DNA from: Bacilli bacterium
GTDB taxonomy: Bacteria; Bacillota_I; Bacilli_A; RFN20; CAG-288
NCBI GenBank assembly: GCA_900769965.1
Contig: CAAGIQ010000071.1
Span: 1-6,814 of the forward strand
Reading direction: 5' to 3'
Length of the DNA stretch: 6,814 nucleotides
The notes under the pieces are model-generated. The model saw only the letters and a program-made list of their open reading frames with translations, did not search any database and was not told where the DNA came from. The translations under genes were made by a program, and so were the position numbers. Position 1 is the first letter of the stretch. The number at the start of each line of letters is the position of its first letter. Positions 1 through 5,463 of the stretch are shown here, piece by piece.

Positions 1-1268
1 GCTTTATACGTTTTGCCTATTTCTAATTCATCTTTGGAATAGACATATAATTTTCCATCGATATCATCAGGTGCAAATAGGTAGCATACACCTGAATAAC
101 AGTAATTATCTTCATCGAATTCCGTTATCAAAACATCGATAACTTCACCGATTCTCTTTTGATTCAACTTATAAGATATCTGCGCTTGAGTTTTCATTAT
201 CTTGTTGTATCTAACAGTTTTTTCTCTTTCAGAAACCTGTTCATCAAATGAATAAGACTTTGTATCTTCCTCTCTTGAATATTTAAATACTCCAAGATGA
301 TCGAACTTTATTTCTCTAATGAAATTATCAAGATTTATCACATCTTCTCTCTTCTCATGAGGGAAGCCTACTATCAAAGTAGTTCTTAAGATAGCGTGAG
401 GAACTTTCTCTCTAATCTTTCTAAATAGATTGATTAGATCCTCTTTACTTCCTCTTCTATTCATAAGTTTTAACACTCTGTCTTCCGAATGTTGAATAGG
501 TACATCAAAATATGGTGTAAGACGTGGATTATCTCTAAATAGATCGATCAACTCGTCAGTTATCTCATCTGGGTAGAGATAAAGCAATCTAACAAACTCA
601 AAACACTCGTGTTTCAAAACTTCTTTAAGCAAGGTACAAATATTTATATTTTGACCAACTAAATCGGAACCATATCTAGTAGTATCTTGCGAGATTACTA
701 CAACTTCCTTGATTCCTTTTTTCTCCAAATCATCTAAAGTGATTTTTAGTTCTTCTAAAGGATAACTTCTAAACCCACCTCTTATAAGAGGGATAGCACA
801 ATAAGTACAGCAGTTGTTACAGCCATCCGAGATTTGAAGATAAGCTTGATATGAAGGAGTCGAATAAATTCTTTTAGTTAATTCTAATTCGCCGCCGAAG
901 TTAGCATCTAATTTGCCTTCTTGTTTCTTTTTGGAAATAGCTTCGTTAAGAAGTCTTCCAAAGTTTTTATATTCCCTAATAGGTACAAATAGATCTACTT
1001 CAGGAATCTCTTCTACCAATTGAGAGTAATATCTTTCAACTAAACAGCCGATAACAACGGTAAACTTATGATACTTTAACGTATCAAAAATCGTCTCTAT
1101 CGCTTCGTTTTTGGCTTGTTCAATAAATCCACAAGTGTTAACAACTAATATATCTGCCAAGTTTGGATCGCTGACGATTTGGAAATCGTTTCTTGCAAAA
1201 AAACTAAGGACTTCTTCACTATCTACTCTATTTTTTGCACAACCTAAACTAATTAATCCTACATACAT
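1..1268 (-). CDS. rimO: Ribosomal protein S12 methylthiotransferase RimO (C-terminus cut by window edge)
   Basis: RimO is a radical-SAM enzyme with two 4Fe-4S clusters that adds a methylthio group to a conserved aspartate of ribosomal protein S12 (family knowledge). The protein starts MYVGLISLGCAKNRVDSE, the RimO signature. The N-terminal cluster cysteines are C10, C46 (in NTCGF) and C75 (in IGCLVERY). The radical-SAM CX3CX2C motif is C150, C154, C157, followed by AIPLIRG. The RimO-type DVPIQH motif follows in the middle of the protein, and a TRAM-like C-terminal region begins around residue 370. About 422 codons are present; the family has roughly 440, so only the last 15-25 residues are missing. 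The ATG at 1268 has an AGGAGG box seven bases upstream. It is the last visible gene of the minus-strand set, 66 bp after the Nudix gene, and has its own candidate promoter. RimO is preferred over MiaB or MtaB because of the SLGCAKN and DVPIQH motifs. Confidence 0.95.
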   Translation of the reverse strand, partial: MYVGLISLGCAKNRVDSEEVLSFFARNDFQIVSDPNLADILVVNTCGFIEQAKNEAIETIFDTLKYHKFTVVIGCLVERYYSQLVEEIPEVDLFVPIREYKNFGRLLNEAISKKKQEGKLDANFGGELELTKRIYSTPSYQAYLQISDGCNNCCTYCAIPLIRGGFRSYPLEELKITLDDLEKKGIKEVVVISQDTTRYGSDLVGQNINICTLLKEVLKHECFEFVRLLYLYPDEITDELIDLFRDNPRLTPYFDVPIQHSEDRVLKLMNRRGSKEDLINLFRKIREKVPHAILRTTLIVGFPHEKREDVINLDNFIREIKFDHLGVFKYSREEDTKSYSFDEQVSEREKTVRYNKIMKTQAQISYKLNQKRIGEVIDVLITEFDEDNYCYSGVCYLFAPDDIDGKLYVYSKDELEIGKTYK

Positions 1269-1274
1269 GAGCTT

Positions 1275-1281
1275 TCCTCCT
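1275..1281 (-). promoter_or_regulatory. Ribosome binding site of rimO
   Basis: The minus strand reads AGGAGGA here, with six to seven bases before the ATG at 1268. It is a near-perfect Shine-Dalgarno sequence and fixes the rimO start. Confidence 0.8.
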
Positions 1282-1294
1282 ATAAACTCTTTAT

Positions 1295-1323
1295 ATTATA
1301 TAAATATAATATTTATAAGTAAA
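1295..1323 (-). promoter_or_regulatory. Candidate sigma-70/sigma-A promoter for rimO
   Basis: On the minus strand, TTTACT (1323-1318, four of six matches to TTGACA) is followed by 17 bases and a perfect TATAAT (1300-1295). Transcription would start near 1288 and give a leader of about 20 bases that just includes the ribosome binding site. It lies in the only sizeable gap (66 bp) of the minus-strand gene set, so rimO may be expressed both from the operon and on its own. The region is very AT-rich, so chance -10 matches are common. Confidence 0.5.
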
Positions 1324-1334
1324 CAAAGGAAATG

Positions 1335-1889
1335 CTAAATAGAGGTCTTTACGTAGGTTAATGGTATGATTTCTCTTCTATAAACTAAGCGACCTAACCT
1401 AGTGTTTTTTATCTGCTCATAAACTTTTATTGCTTCCTCTAAAGAAACGAGAACTTTCGAAAGATGGAATTTGTTCTTTTCATCTTCCGTTAAGCTTGTT
1501 TCTACTTCATCAATAGCCTCCACTAAAAAGTAGTGATTGATATTTCTTCTATTGATTATATTGTAATAATCTTTGATAACTCCTAGATACTTAATAGGTT
1601 TAATAACATAACCTAATTCTTCTCTAAGCTCTCTTTTTAAAGCTTCTTCAAGATCTTCTCCATCTTCAACTCCACCTCCTGAAGTTTCTAAATAATCAAG
1701 CTTTCCAAAATCATCATCTCTAGAGACGTGAACGAAAGCATATTTATCTTTTACTTTACATATCGCTCGAACTACTACTCTTTCATGAATAGGCTTAGAA
1801 AGATCCAAATCAAAAGAGTCATCTTCTAGTTCGTAACAGAAAGGTTCGTTAATATTCGATTCTAGATCCATCTTCTCTATAGATTTCAT
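1335..1889 (-). CDS. Nudix family hydrolase, substrate unknown
   Basis: A 184-residue protein with a perfect Nudix box: G72, E78, then RELREELGY at 86-94, matching GX5EX7REUXEEXGU. The glutamates of the RE..EE core bind the divalent metal that cleaves nucleoside diphosphates linked to another group (family knowledge). An N-terminal strand region (VVVRAICKVKDKYAFVHVSRDD) and the LETSGGG lead-in are typical of the fold. The first 30 residues are acidic and not part of the usual domain. The ATG at 1889 is chosen because GGAGG lies eight bases upstream; a second Met at 1871 lacks such a site. The start lies inside mnmA, giving a 41-bp overlap in another frame, which suggests translational coupling. 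The box gives the enzyme class but not the substrate; a housecleaning role on damaged nucleotides is only a guess. Confidence 0.88.
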   Translation of the reverse strand: MKSIEKMDLESNINEPFCYELEDDSFDLDLSKPIHERVVVRAICKVKDKYAFVHVSRDDDFGKLDYLETSGGGVEDGEDLEEALKRELREELGYVIKPIKYLGVIKDYYNIINRRNINHYFLVEAIDEVETSLTEDEKNKFHLSKVLVSLEEAIKVYEQIKNTRLGRLVYRREIIPLTYVKTSI

Positions 1890-2988
1890 CTATTACGCCT
1901 CCACCTAGACATCTTTCTCCAAGATAGAGAACAGCGATTTGACCTTTAGCAATATATTTATACCTGTTGTAGTGAAGATAAGCTTCGTCTTCAGAAATGT
2001 ACTCGAGTTCGACATCCTTGTCTTCGCCACGATATCTAAACTTTGCCTTACATTTAAAATTAGAAGAAGGAATCTCTTCCATAATAAGATTAACTCTTAT
2101 CAACTTACATTTATAAGAGTACATATAGTCATTCTCTTCTTGAGCGACGTAGAGGATGTTTTTCTTAACATCCTTTCCAACAACGAAAAACGGTTCATTC
2201 TTATAGCCTTGGATTCCACCGATATCTAATCCTCTGTGCTGACCGACTGTATAGTAAAGAACTCCATCATGTTTTCCGATAACTCTAGAAGAAACTATAT
2301 CTACTATATCTCCTCTTTTAGCTGGTAAATAATTTGATAAAAAGGCTTTAAAATTTCTTTCACCAATAAAACAAACGCCTGTAGAATCCTTCTTTTTAGC
2401 TACCGCAAGATTCATCTCATCAGCAATCTTTCTAACCTCAACTTTTGTTAGATCCGCTAATGGAAAAAGGGCGTTCTTAAGTTGTTCCTCTTTAACTTCC
2501 GCTAAGAAATATGATTGGTCTTTTGACTTATCGAAAGCTTTATAAAGATAAGAGTAACCATCTTTTGAAACAACCTTTTTAGCATAATGACCCATAGCTA
2601 TGTAATCAAAACCATTATCTATAGCATATTTTCTAAACGCTTCAAACTTAATATACCTGTTACAGAAAACATCTGGATTAGGTGTTCTACCTCTTTCATA
2701 TTCTCTTAAGAACAAGGAGAAAACATCATCCCAATATTCTTTTATAAAATCGATTCTTAAAAGAGGGAGATCGAGTTGTTTAGCCACTTTCATAGCGTCA
2801 TCATAATCTAACTCTTGACTACATTTAGAACCACCTAAGGTTGGATTTCCATTGATATCGTTATTGGCGATGCTATCCCAGTTTCTCATGAAGCAGCAGG
2901 TAACATCATATCCATCTCTTTTAAGTAGGTAAGCTGCCACAGCAGAATCTACGCCACCTGATAAACCTAATAAAACTTTATTTCCCAT
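1849..2988 (-). CDS. mnmA: tRNA-specific 2-thiouridylase MnmA
   Basis: MnmA adenylates and thiolates U34 in the wobble position of tRNAs for Lys, Glu and Gln, taking sulfur from a persulfide relay (family knowledge). The 379-residue protein has the PP-loop SGGVDS at 10-15 for ATP. The catalytic cysteines are C109 (in NPDVFCNRYIKF) and C206 (in GVCFIGERNF), 97 residues apart as in characterised family members. Other family motifs are GHYAK (133-137), KDQSYFL (156-162) and YTVGQHRGL (246-254). The C-terminal beta-barrel part ends with LGGGVID. Length is normal. The ATG at 2988 has AGGAG seven bases upstream and overlaps the end of dtd by 11 bp; the 3' end overlaps the Nudix gene by 41 bp. No cysteine desulfurase gene is seen next to it, unlike in Bacillus subtilis, so the sulfur donor must be encoded elsewhere. 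Confidence 0.97.
   Translation of the reverse strand: MGNKVLLGLSGGVDSAVAAYLLKRDGYDVTCCFMRNWDSIANNDINGNPTLGGSKCSQELDYDDAMKVAKQLDLPLLRIDFIKEYWDDVFSLFLREYERGRTPNPDVFCNRYIKFEAFRKYAIDNGFDYIAMGHYAKKVVSKDGYSYLYKAFDKSKDQSYFLAEVKEEQLKNALFPLADLTKVEVRKIADEMNLAVAKKKDSTGVCFIGERNFKAFLSNYLPAKRGDIVDIVSSRVIGKHDGVLYYTVGQHRGLDIGGIQGYKNEPFFVVGKDVKKNILYVAQEENDYMYSYKCKLIRVNLIMEEIPSSNFKCKAKFRYRGEDKDVELEYISEDEAYLHYNRYKYIAKGQIAVLYLGERCLGGGVIDEIYREDGSRIEY
1898..1902 (-). promoter_or_regulatory. Ribosome binding site of the Nudix gene, inside mnmA
   Basis: The minus strand reads GGAGG here, eight bases before the ATG at 1889. The site is within the mnmA coding sequence, in codons for its GGG tract near the C-terminus. 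It decides for the upstream start (1889) over the Met at 1871. Confidence 0.7.
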
Positions 2989-3436
2989 AATTCAACTCCT
3001 TCGAATCTAAGATGATAGTGAAAGGTCCATCGTTAATTAAACTGACTTTCATATCAGCTTGAAACACTCCAAAAGAGCATCTTTCATATTTTTCTTTTAG
3101 CTTTTTAACGAAGTAATCATATAGTTTTCTCGCATCATTTGCGTTTAGACAATTGACGAAAGCTGGTCTATTACCATCTTTTAATGAAGCGTATAAAGTG
3201 AACTGAGAAACAGCTAAAATCTCTCCGTTAAAGGAAGAGATGCTTGTATTAGTAAGCCCGTTAGAATCCTCAAAAATTCTAAGTTTAATTAGCTTGTCAA
3301 TCATCCTATCAACGATCTTTTCATCATCGCCATTAGTAAAAGAAACTAAGACAACTTCACCTTTAGAAATCCTAGCTATAACTTCATTATCTATCGTAAC
3401 TGAAGCTTCTTTACACACTTGAACTACAAAGCGCAT
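2978..3436 (-). CDS. dtd: D-aminoacyl-tRNA deacylase Dtd
   Basis: Dtd hydrolyses D-amino acids, and mischarged glycine, from tRNA, so protecting translation (family knowledge). The 152-residue protein has the normal family length. It starts MRFVVQVCKEASVTID, matching the usual N-terminus. It carries the active-site motif SQFTLYA (77-83) and the second motif NDGPFT (135-140), whose Gly-Pro pair forms the cross-subunit proofreading element in the dimer. Family members usually have GPVT; here Phe replaces Val. The start at 3436 follows the stop of the upstream small gene after two bases, in the string TAGTTATG. Only a weak purine-rich stretch (AGAAAGAAG) precedes it, so translation is probably coupled to the upstream gene. 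Its 3' end overlaps mnmA by 11 bp. Confidence 0.96.
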   Translation of the reverse strand: MRFVVQVCKEASVTIDNEVIARISKGEVVLVSFTNGDDEKIVDRMIDKLIKLRIFEDSNGLTNTSISSFNGEILAVSQFTLYASLKDGNRPAFVNCLNANDARKLYDYFVKKLKEKYERCSFGVFQADMKVSLINDGPFTIILDSKELNYGK

Positions 3437-3438
3437 AA

Positions 3439-3651
3439 CTACTTCTTTCTACTGATAGTAAGCTGTTCGATACTATCTGGATCATAGCCTTTAATAAAAT
3501 CTTCCTTGTTAAAAGGAGAGGAAGAAACTATATAGTCCTCTTCGCTTTCCTCAAGATCGATTTCAATAACGTTGTTTCTCTTTTCGACATTGCTCGAACG
3601 AATTATCTCGAGAATCTCTTTCTCTTTTTCGCTAAGTTTTTTCTTAAACAT
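3439..3651 (-). CDS. Small charged protein of unknown function
   Basis: I do not recognise this 70-residue protein. It is rich in charged residues (about 17 Asp/Glu and 13 Lys/Arg), has a Lys/Glu-rich N-terminal helix (KKKLSEKEKEILEIIR), an acidic middle (EIDLEESEED) and a basic C-terminus. It has no signal peptide, membrane segment or cysteine, so it should be cytosolic. It is probably real: AGGTGAT lies five bases before the ATG, it fills the space before dtd exactly, and the dtd start follows its stop by two bases. It appears to be the first gene of the minus-strand operon. A role tied to dtd or tRNA handling is inference from position only; a translational lead-in for dtd is also possible. 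Confidence 0.7.
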   Translation of the reverse strand: MFKKKLSEKEKEILEIIRSSNVEKRNNVIEIDLEESEEDYIVSSSPFNKEDFIKGYDPDSIEQLTISRKK

Positions 3652-3697
3652 AAATGATCACCTACATTATTTTACAATAGTGTTTTGAATAAATAAA

Positions 3698-3723
3698 GGC
3701 TAGAAAGAATCTCCCTTCTAGCC
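3698..3723 (-). terminator. Hairpin followed by T-rich tract upstream of the minus-strand operon
   Basis: GGCTAGAA (3698-3705) and TTCTAGCC (3716-3723) form a perfect 8-bp stem with a 10-base loop. On the minus strand it is followed by TTTATTTATT, an imperfect T-tract. It lies about 47 bp before the start of the first minus-strand gene. It could end a small RNA made from further upstream or act as an attenuator in the operon leader. On the plus strand there is no T-tract after it. Confidence 0.5.
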
Positions 3724-3737
3724 AATATACTTAAATC

Positions 3738-3758
3738 CTATCGCCTAATCTGCGATAG
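3738..3758. other. Inverted repeat, 7-bp stem
   Basis: CTATCGC (3738-3744) and GCGATAG (3752-3758) pair perfectly around a 7-base loop (CTAATCT). It is the second in a series of hairpins in this intergenic region and is GC-richer than its surroundings, which suggests a selected RNA structure. The strand cannot be decided from the stem alone. Confidence 0.5.
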
Positions 3759-3765
3759 TGTAAAA

Positions 3766-3831
3766 GCAAGGTAACAGCAATTTTCCGTTCACCATTAATG
3801 AATAAAGTTTACCATGCAACAAATCATTAAT
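3766..3831. other. Alternative overlapping hairpins
   Basis: Three pairings compete here. GGTAAC (3770-3775) pairs with GTTCACC (3787-3793) with one bulge. GCAAGGTAA (3766-3774) pairs with TTACCATGC (3809-3817) with one A-A mismatch. ATTAATGA (3794-3801) pairs perfectly with TCATTAAT (3824-3831). The first two share an arm, and the second and third interlock, so the RNA could switch between folds. No known riboswitch consensus was recognised. Confidence 0.4.
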
Positions 3832-3846
3832 CAATAATAATTTTAT

Positions 3847-3882
3847 ATTTCATATGAAATATTTGTATTTTTCATACGAAAT
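3847..3882. promoter_or_regulatory. Pair of palindromic operator-like sites, 22 bp apart
   Basis: ATTTCATATGAAAT (3847-3860) is a perfect 14-bp palindrome. TTTTCATACGAAAT (3869-3882) is a near copy differing at two positions. The centres are 22 bp apart, close to two helical turns, so two dimers would bind the same DNA face. A TATAAT (3884-3889, plus strand) directly follows the second copy, with TTGTAT 15 bp upstream of it. On the minus strand, TATAAA/TAAAAT overlaps and follows the first copy. This is the pattern expected of a repressor site controlling one or both divergent units; the regulator is not in the window. Confidence 0.5.
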
Positions 3883-3918
3883 ATATAATAATCACTAAAA
3901 AATAAATTATTTTTGTTT

Positions 3919-3968
3919 AAAAAGCCCCATTAGTCTTCACGATATCACTCGATCTACCCTTTGGGGTT
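3919..3968 (-). terminator. Possible terminator or RNA end: C4/G4 stem with T5 run on the minus strand
   Basis: CCCCA (3925-3929) pairs with TGGGG (3962-3966), extended by AA/TT with one bulged base. On the minus strand the G-run is followed by C and five Ts. The enclosed 32 bases are GC-richer than the flanks and contain further short pairing. It could end a minus-strand small RNA started between here and rarA, but the stem is short for a terminator and no convincing minus-strand promoter was found upstream. Confidence 0.3.
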
Positions 3969-4024
3969 AACTACAAGATTAATAATTTTGGAAAAATTGT
4001 TATGCTTTAAAATAACTTGTCTTG

Positions 4025-4053
4025 ATGACTTTATATTCAGAAAAATATATAAT
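4025..4053 (+). promoter_or_regulatory. Promoter of rarA, predicted to give a leaderless mRNA
   Basis: ATGACT (4025-4030, four of six matches to TTGACA) is followed by 17 bases and a perfect TATAAT (4048-4053). Transcription from this box would start at about 4060-4062, on or next to the rarA ATG at 4062. There is no Shine-Dalgarno sequence between box and start (CTAAGTAT). Confidence 0.6.
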
Positions 4054-4061
4054 CTAAGTAT

Positions 4062-5336
4062 ATGAAAAAACCTTTAGCTTTTAGAATGAGACCTAAGAGA
4101 ATCGAGGATGTTCTCGGGCAAGAATCAATAGTAGGAAAAGAAGGATTTCTTACTAACTGTTTAAAGAATGATACTGTAGTATCATCTATTCTTTTCGGCA
4201 ATCCAGGCACTGGAAAAACCACTATTGCTGAAGCTTTTTGTAACTCTATTAATATTCCTTATAAAAAGATTAATGCCTCTACTTCTTCTAAGCAAGACAT
4301 CACTTCTTCGATTGAAGAAGCTAAAAAATACCCTGCTTTCATCTTGATAATCGATGAGATTCATAGGCTTAATAAAGACAAGCAAGACCTGCTTCTTGAG
4401 GCTTTAGAAGATGGAACTTTATACCTTATAGGATGCACAACTTCTAACCCACTTCTATCTATCAATAAAGCTATTAGATCACGCGCTCATCTACTTGAAA
4501 CCACTCCTCTTTCTAAAGAGGACATAATAAAAGGTCTCTCTCGAGCCATCGAAAGTGTCGATGGGCTTAATTCATCAAGAAGATTTACTTCTGGAGCCTT
4601 AGAGATGATTGCAAAAATTTCAGGAGGAGATCTCCGTTTTGCTTATAATCTACTGGAGTCTCTTGCACTTTCCTATCCTTCAAGCCACGAAATTGATGAA
4701 AGCGATGTTATAAACACCTCTAGAGTTCCTAATTTCTATGCCGATAAAGATGAAAACAACCACTACGATTCTGTATCTGCTTTCCAAAAATCTATAAGAG
4801 GAAGCGAAGTAGATGCTGCTATTTACTATTTAGCAAAGCTCTGCCACAGCGGAGATTTAGAAGGGATAATAAGAAGATTAATTGTCACCGCCTATGAAGA
4901 CATCGGATTAGCTAATCCTCCAGCTGTCGATAGGTGTTTACAAGCGTGTAATGTCGCTCGTGAAGTTGGTTTTCCAGAAGCTATAATCCCTCTTTCATTT
5001 ACTGTAAGTGAACTAGCCTTATCGCCAAAATCTAAGTCTTCCTGTCTAGCCATAGAAAAAGCAATGAATGAAGTTAACTCTTCTCCAGAAGAAGTAAGAG
5101 ATTATTTAAAGCTAACTCCAGTTAACACCAAAGAAGAAGATAGATATCCTTATGATAGACCTGATTTATGGGAATATATCGAGTATCTTCCAGAAGGCAA
5201 AGAGAATCTTCGTTTCTATGAGCCTAACGAGAATGGAAACTACGAAAAATCTCTTAAGATTAATTACGATAGGCTAAAAAGCATCAAACGTTCTTCTTCA
5301 TTAAGAGAATTAAAAGCACGAAAAAAGTCTAACTGA
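4062..5336 (+). CDS. rarA: Replication-associated recombination protein RarA (MgsA-like AAA+ ATPase)
   Basis: RarA is a tetrameric AAA+ ATPase related to clamp-loader subunits that acts at stalled replication forks and interacts with SSB (family knowledge). The 424-residue protein begins MKKPLAFRMRPKRIEDVLGQ, the family N-terminus. It has Walker A GNPGTGKTT (46-54), Walker B with DE at 98-99 followed by IHR, a sensor-1 region GCTTSNP (124-130), arginines R139 and R141 in the finger region, and sensor 2 GGDLR (188-192). The RarA-specific C-terminal domain follows, with SAFQKSIRGSEVDAAIYYLA (239-258) and EDIGLANP (279-286). Length is normal. The start is fixed by homology and not by a ribosome binding site, since none is visible. 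It is transcribed away from the mnmA set. An ISL3 element has inserted directly after the TGA stop; the gene itself is intact. Confidence 0.97.
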   Translation: MKKPLAFRMRPKRIEDVLGQESIVGKEGFLTNCLKNDTVVSSILFGNPGTGKTTIAEAFCNSINIPYKKINASTSSKQDITSSIEEAKKYPAFILIIDEIHRLNKDKQDLLLEALEDGTLYLIGCTTSNPLLSINKAIRSRAHLLETTPLSKEDIIKGLSRAIESVDGLNSSRRFTSGALEMIAKISGGDLRFAYNLLESLALSYPSSHEIDESDVINTSRVPNFYADKDENNHYDSVSAFQKSIRGSEVDAAIYYLAKLCHSGDLEGIIRRLIVTAYEDIGLANPPAVDRCLQACNVAREVGFPEAIIPLSFTVSELALSPKSKSSCLAIEKAMNEVNSSPEEVRDYLKLTPVNTKEEDRYPYDRPDLWEYIEYLPEGKENLRFYEPNENGNYEKSLKINYDRLKSIKRSSSLRELKARKKSN

Positions 5337-5344
5337 AACAAACA
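5337..5344. repeat. Left 8-bp target site duplication of the IS
   Basis: AACAAACA lies directly before the left inverted repeat and is identical to 6800-6807. Eight bases is the typical ISL3 duplication length. It begins on the base after the rarA TGA. Confidence 0.93.
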
Positions 5345-5371
5345 GGTACTTTAAAATCTACTGGGGTTTTC
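5345..5371 (+). repeat. Left terminal inverted repeat (27 bp)
   Basis: Starts GGTACTTTAAAATCTAC and ends CTGGGGTTTTC. It is a perfect inverted match to 6773-6799; the next bases differ. Confidence 0.95.
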
Positions 5372-5393
5372 GATTTTTCATAATTGTAATTTT

Positions 5394-5423
5394 TTAACAA
5401 AAAAACGCTCCTTATTCTATAAT
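5394..5423 (+). promoter_or_regulatory. Transposase promoter inside the IS
   Basis: TTAACA (5394-5399, five of six matches to TTGACA) is followed by 18 bases and a perfect TATAAT (5418-5423). Transcription would begin near 5430. The -10 box lies in the left arm of the hairpin 5407-5454, so internally started transcripts lack most of that arm. Confidence 0.65.
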
Positions 5424-5460
5424 AGTTTTGCATTAAAAATTATTAGAAAGGAGCTTTTTT
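5407..5460. terminator. Long hairpin flanked by T-runs on both strands, covering the transposase -10 box and ribosome binding site
   Basis: GCTCCT (5407-5412) pairs with AGGAGC (5449-5454). Inside, TTCTA (5415-5419) pairs with TAGAA (5444-5448), TAAT (5420-5423) with ATTA (5439-5442), and TTTT (5426-5429) with AAAA (5435-5438), closing on a 5-base loop. That is about 19 pairs with small bulges. The right arm is followed by TTTTTT on the plus strand; the left arm is followed by GTTTTTTT on the minus strand. It can act as a bidirectional terminator, and in read-through RNA from rarA it would hide the AAGGAG of the transposase. Confidence 0.7.
5448..5453 (+). promoter_or_regulatory. Ribosome binding site of the transposase, within the hairpin arm
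   Basis: AAGGAG lies ten bases before the ATG at 5464, a slightly long but workable spacing. It is the right arm of the hairpin and is free only in transcripts that start inside the element. Confidence 0.65.
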
Positions 5461-5463
5461 GCA

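Larger units (their letters stand above)
3652..4061. other. Divergent intergenic region, 410 bp, without a convincing gene
   Basis: This region separates the minus-strand translation-quality genes from rarA on the plus strand. It holds four short hairpins (3698-3831), two near-identical palindromes (3847-3882), AT-rich promoter-like sequence around 3840-3890, a C4/G4 stem with a minus-strand T-run (3919-3968), and the rarA promoter (4025-4053). No reading frame here has a credible start site or recognisable product. The amount of pairing is high for a spacer, so a small RNA or structured leader is possible. I could not match it to tRNA, tmRNA, RNase P RNA, SRP RNA or a T-box. In Bacillus subtilis the 6S RNA gene is, from memory, near rarA and mnmA, so that family deserves a test. 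Confidence 0.6.

Noticed and set aside
1111..1338. Open frame of 75 codons on the plus strand across the rimO start
   Set aside because: It overlaps the conserved N-terminus of rimO antisense and its composition reflects that gene; no ribosome binding site.
1939..2229. Open frame of 96 codons on the plus strand opposite mnmA
   Set aside because: It lies wholly within mnmA on the other strand, has no ribosome binding site or recognisable motif, and mnmA is certain.
3669..3697. Promoter directly before the minus-strand small gene (TTTATT, 17 bp, TAAAAT)
   Set aside because: The -35 match is poor and the predicted start near 3662 would cut into the ribosome binding site, so upstream initiation is more likely.
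3652..3900. T-box or other known riboswitch leader for the tRNA-related operon
   Set aside because: The conserved T-box sequence (AGGGTGGNACCGCG type) and other consensus elements I know are absent.
3690..4000. CRISPR array
   Set aside because: The repeated elements are only two short palindromes and single hairpins; there are no regular direct repeats with spacers.
4037..4385. Minus-strand open frames opposite the start of rarA
   Set aside because: They are antisense shadows of the conserved AAA+ region and have no start signals.
4062..5336. Use of the Mycoplasma genetic code (TGA as Trp)
   Set aside because: Tryptophans in MnmA, RarA and the transposase all use TGG, no recognised gene has an internal in-frame TGA, and rarA ends at TGA at the expected length.
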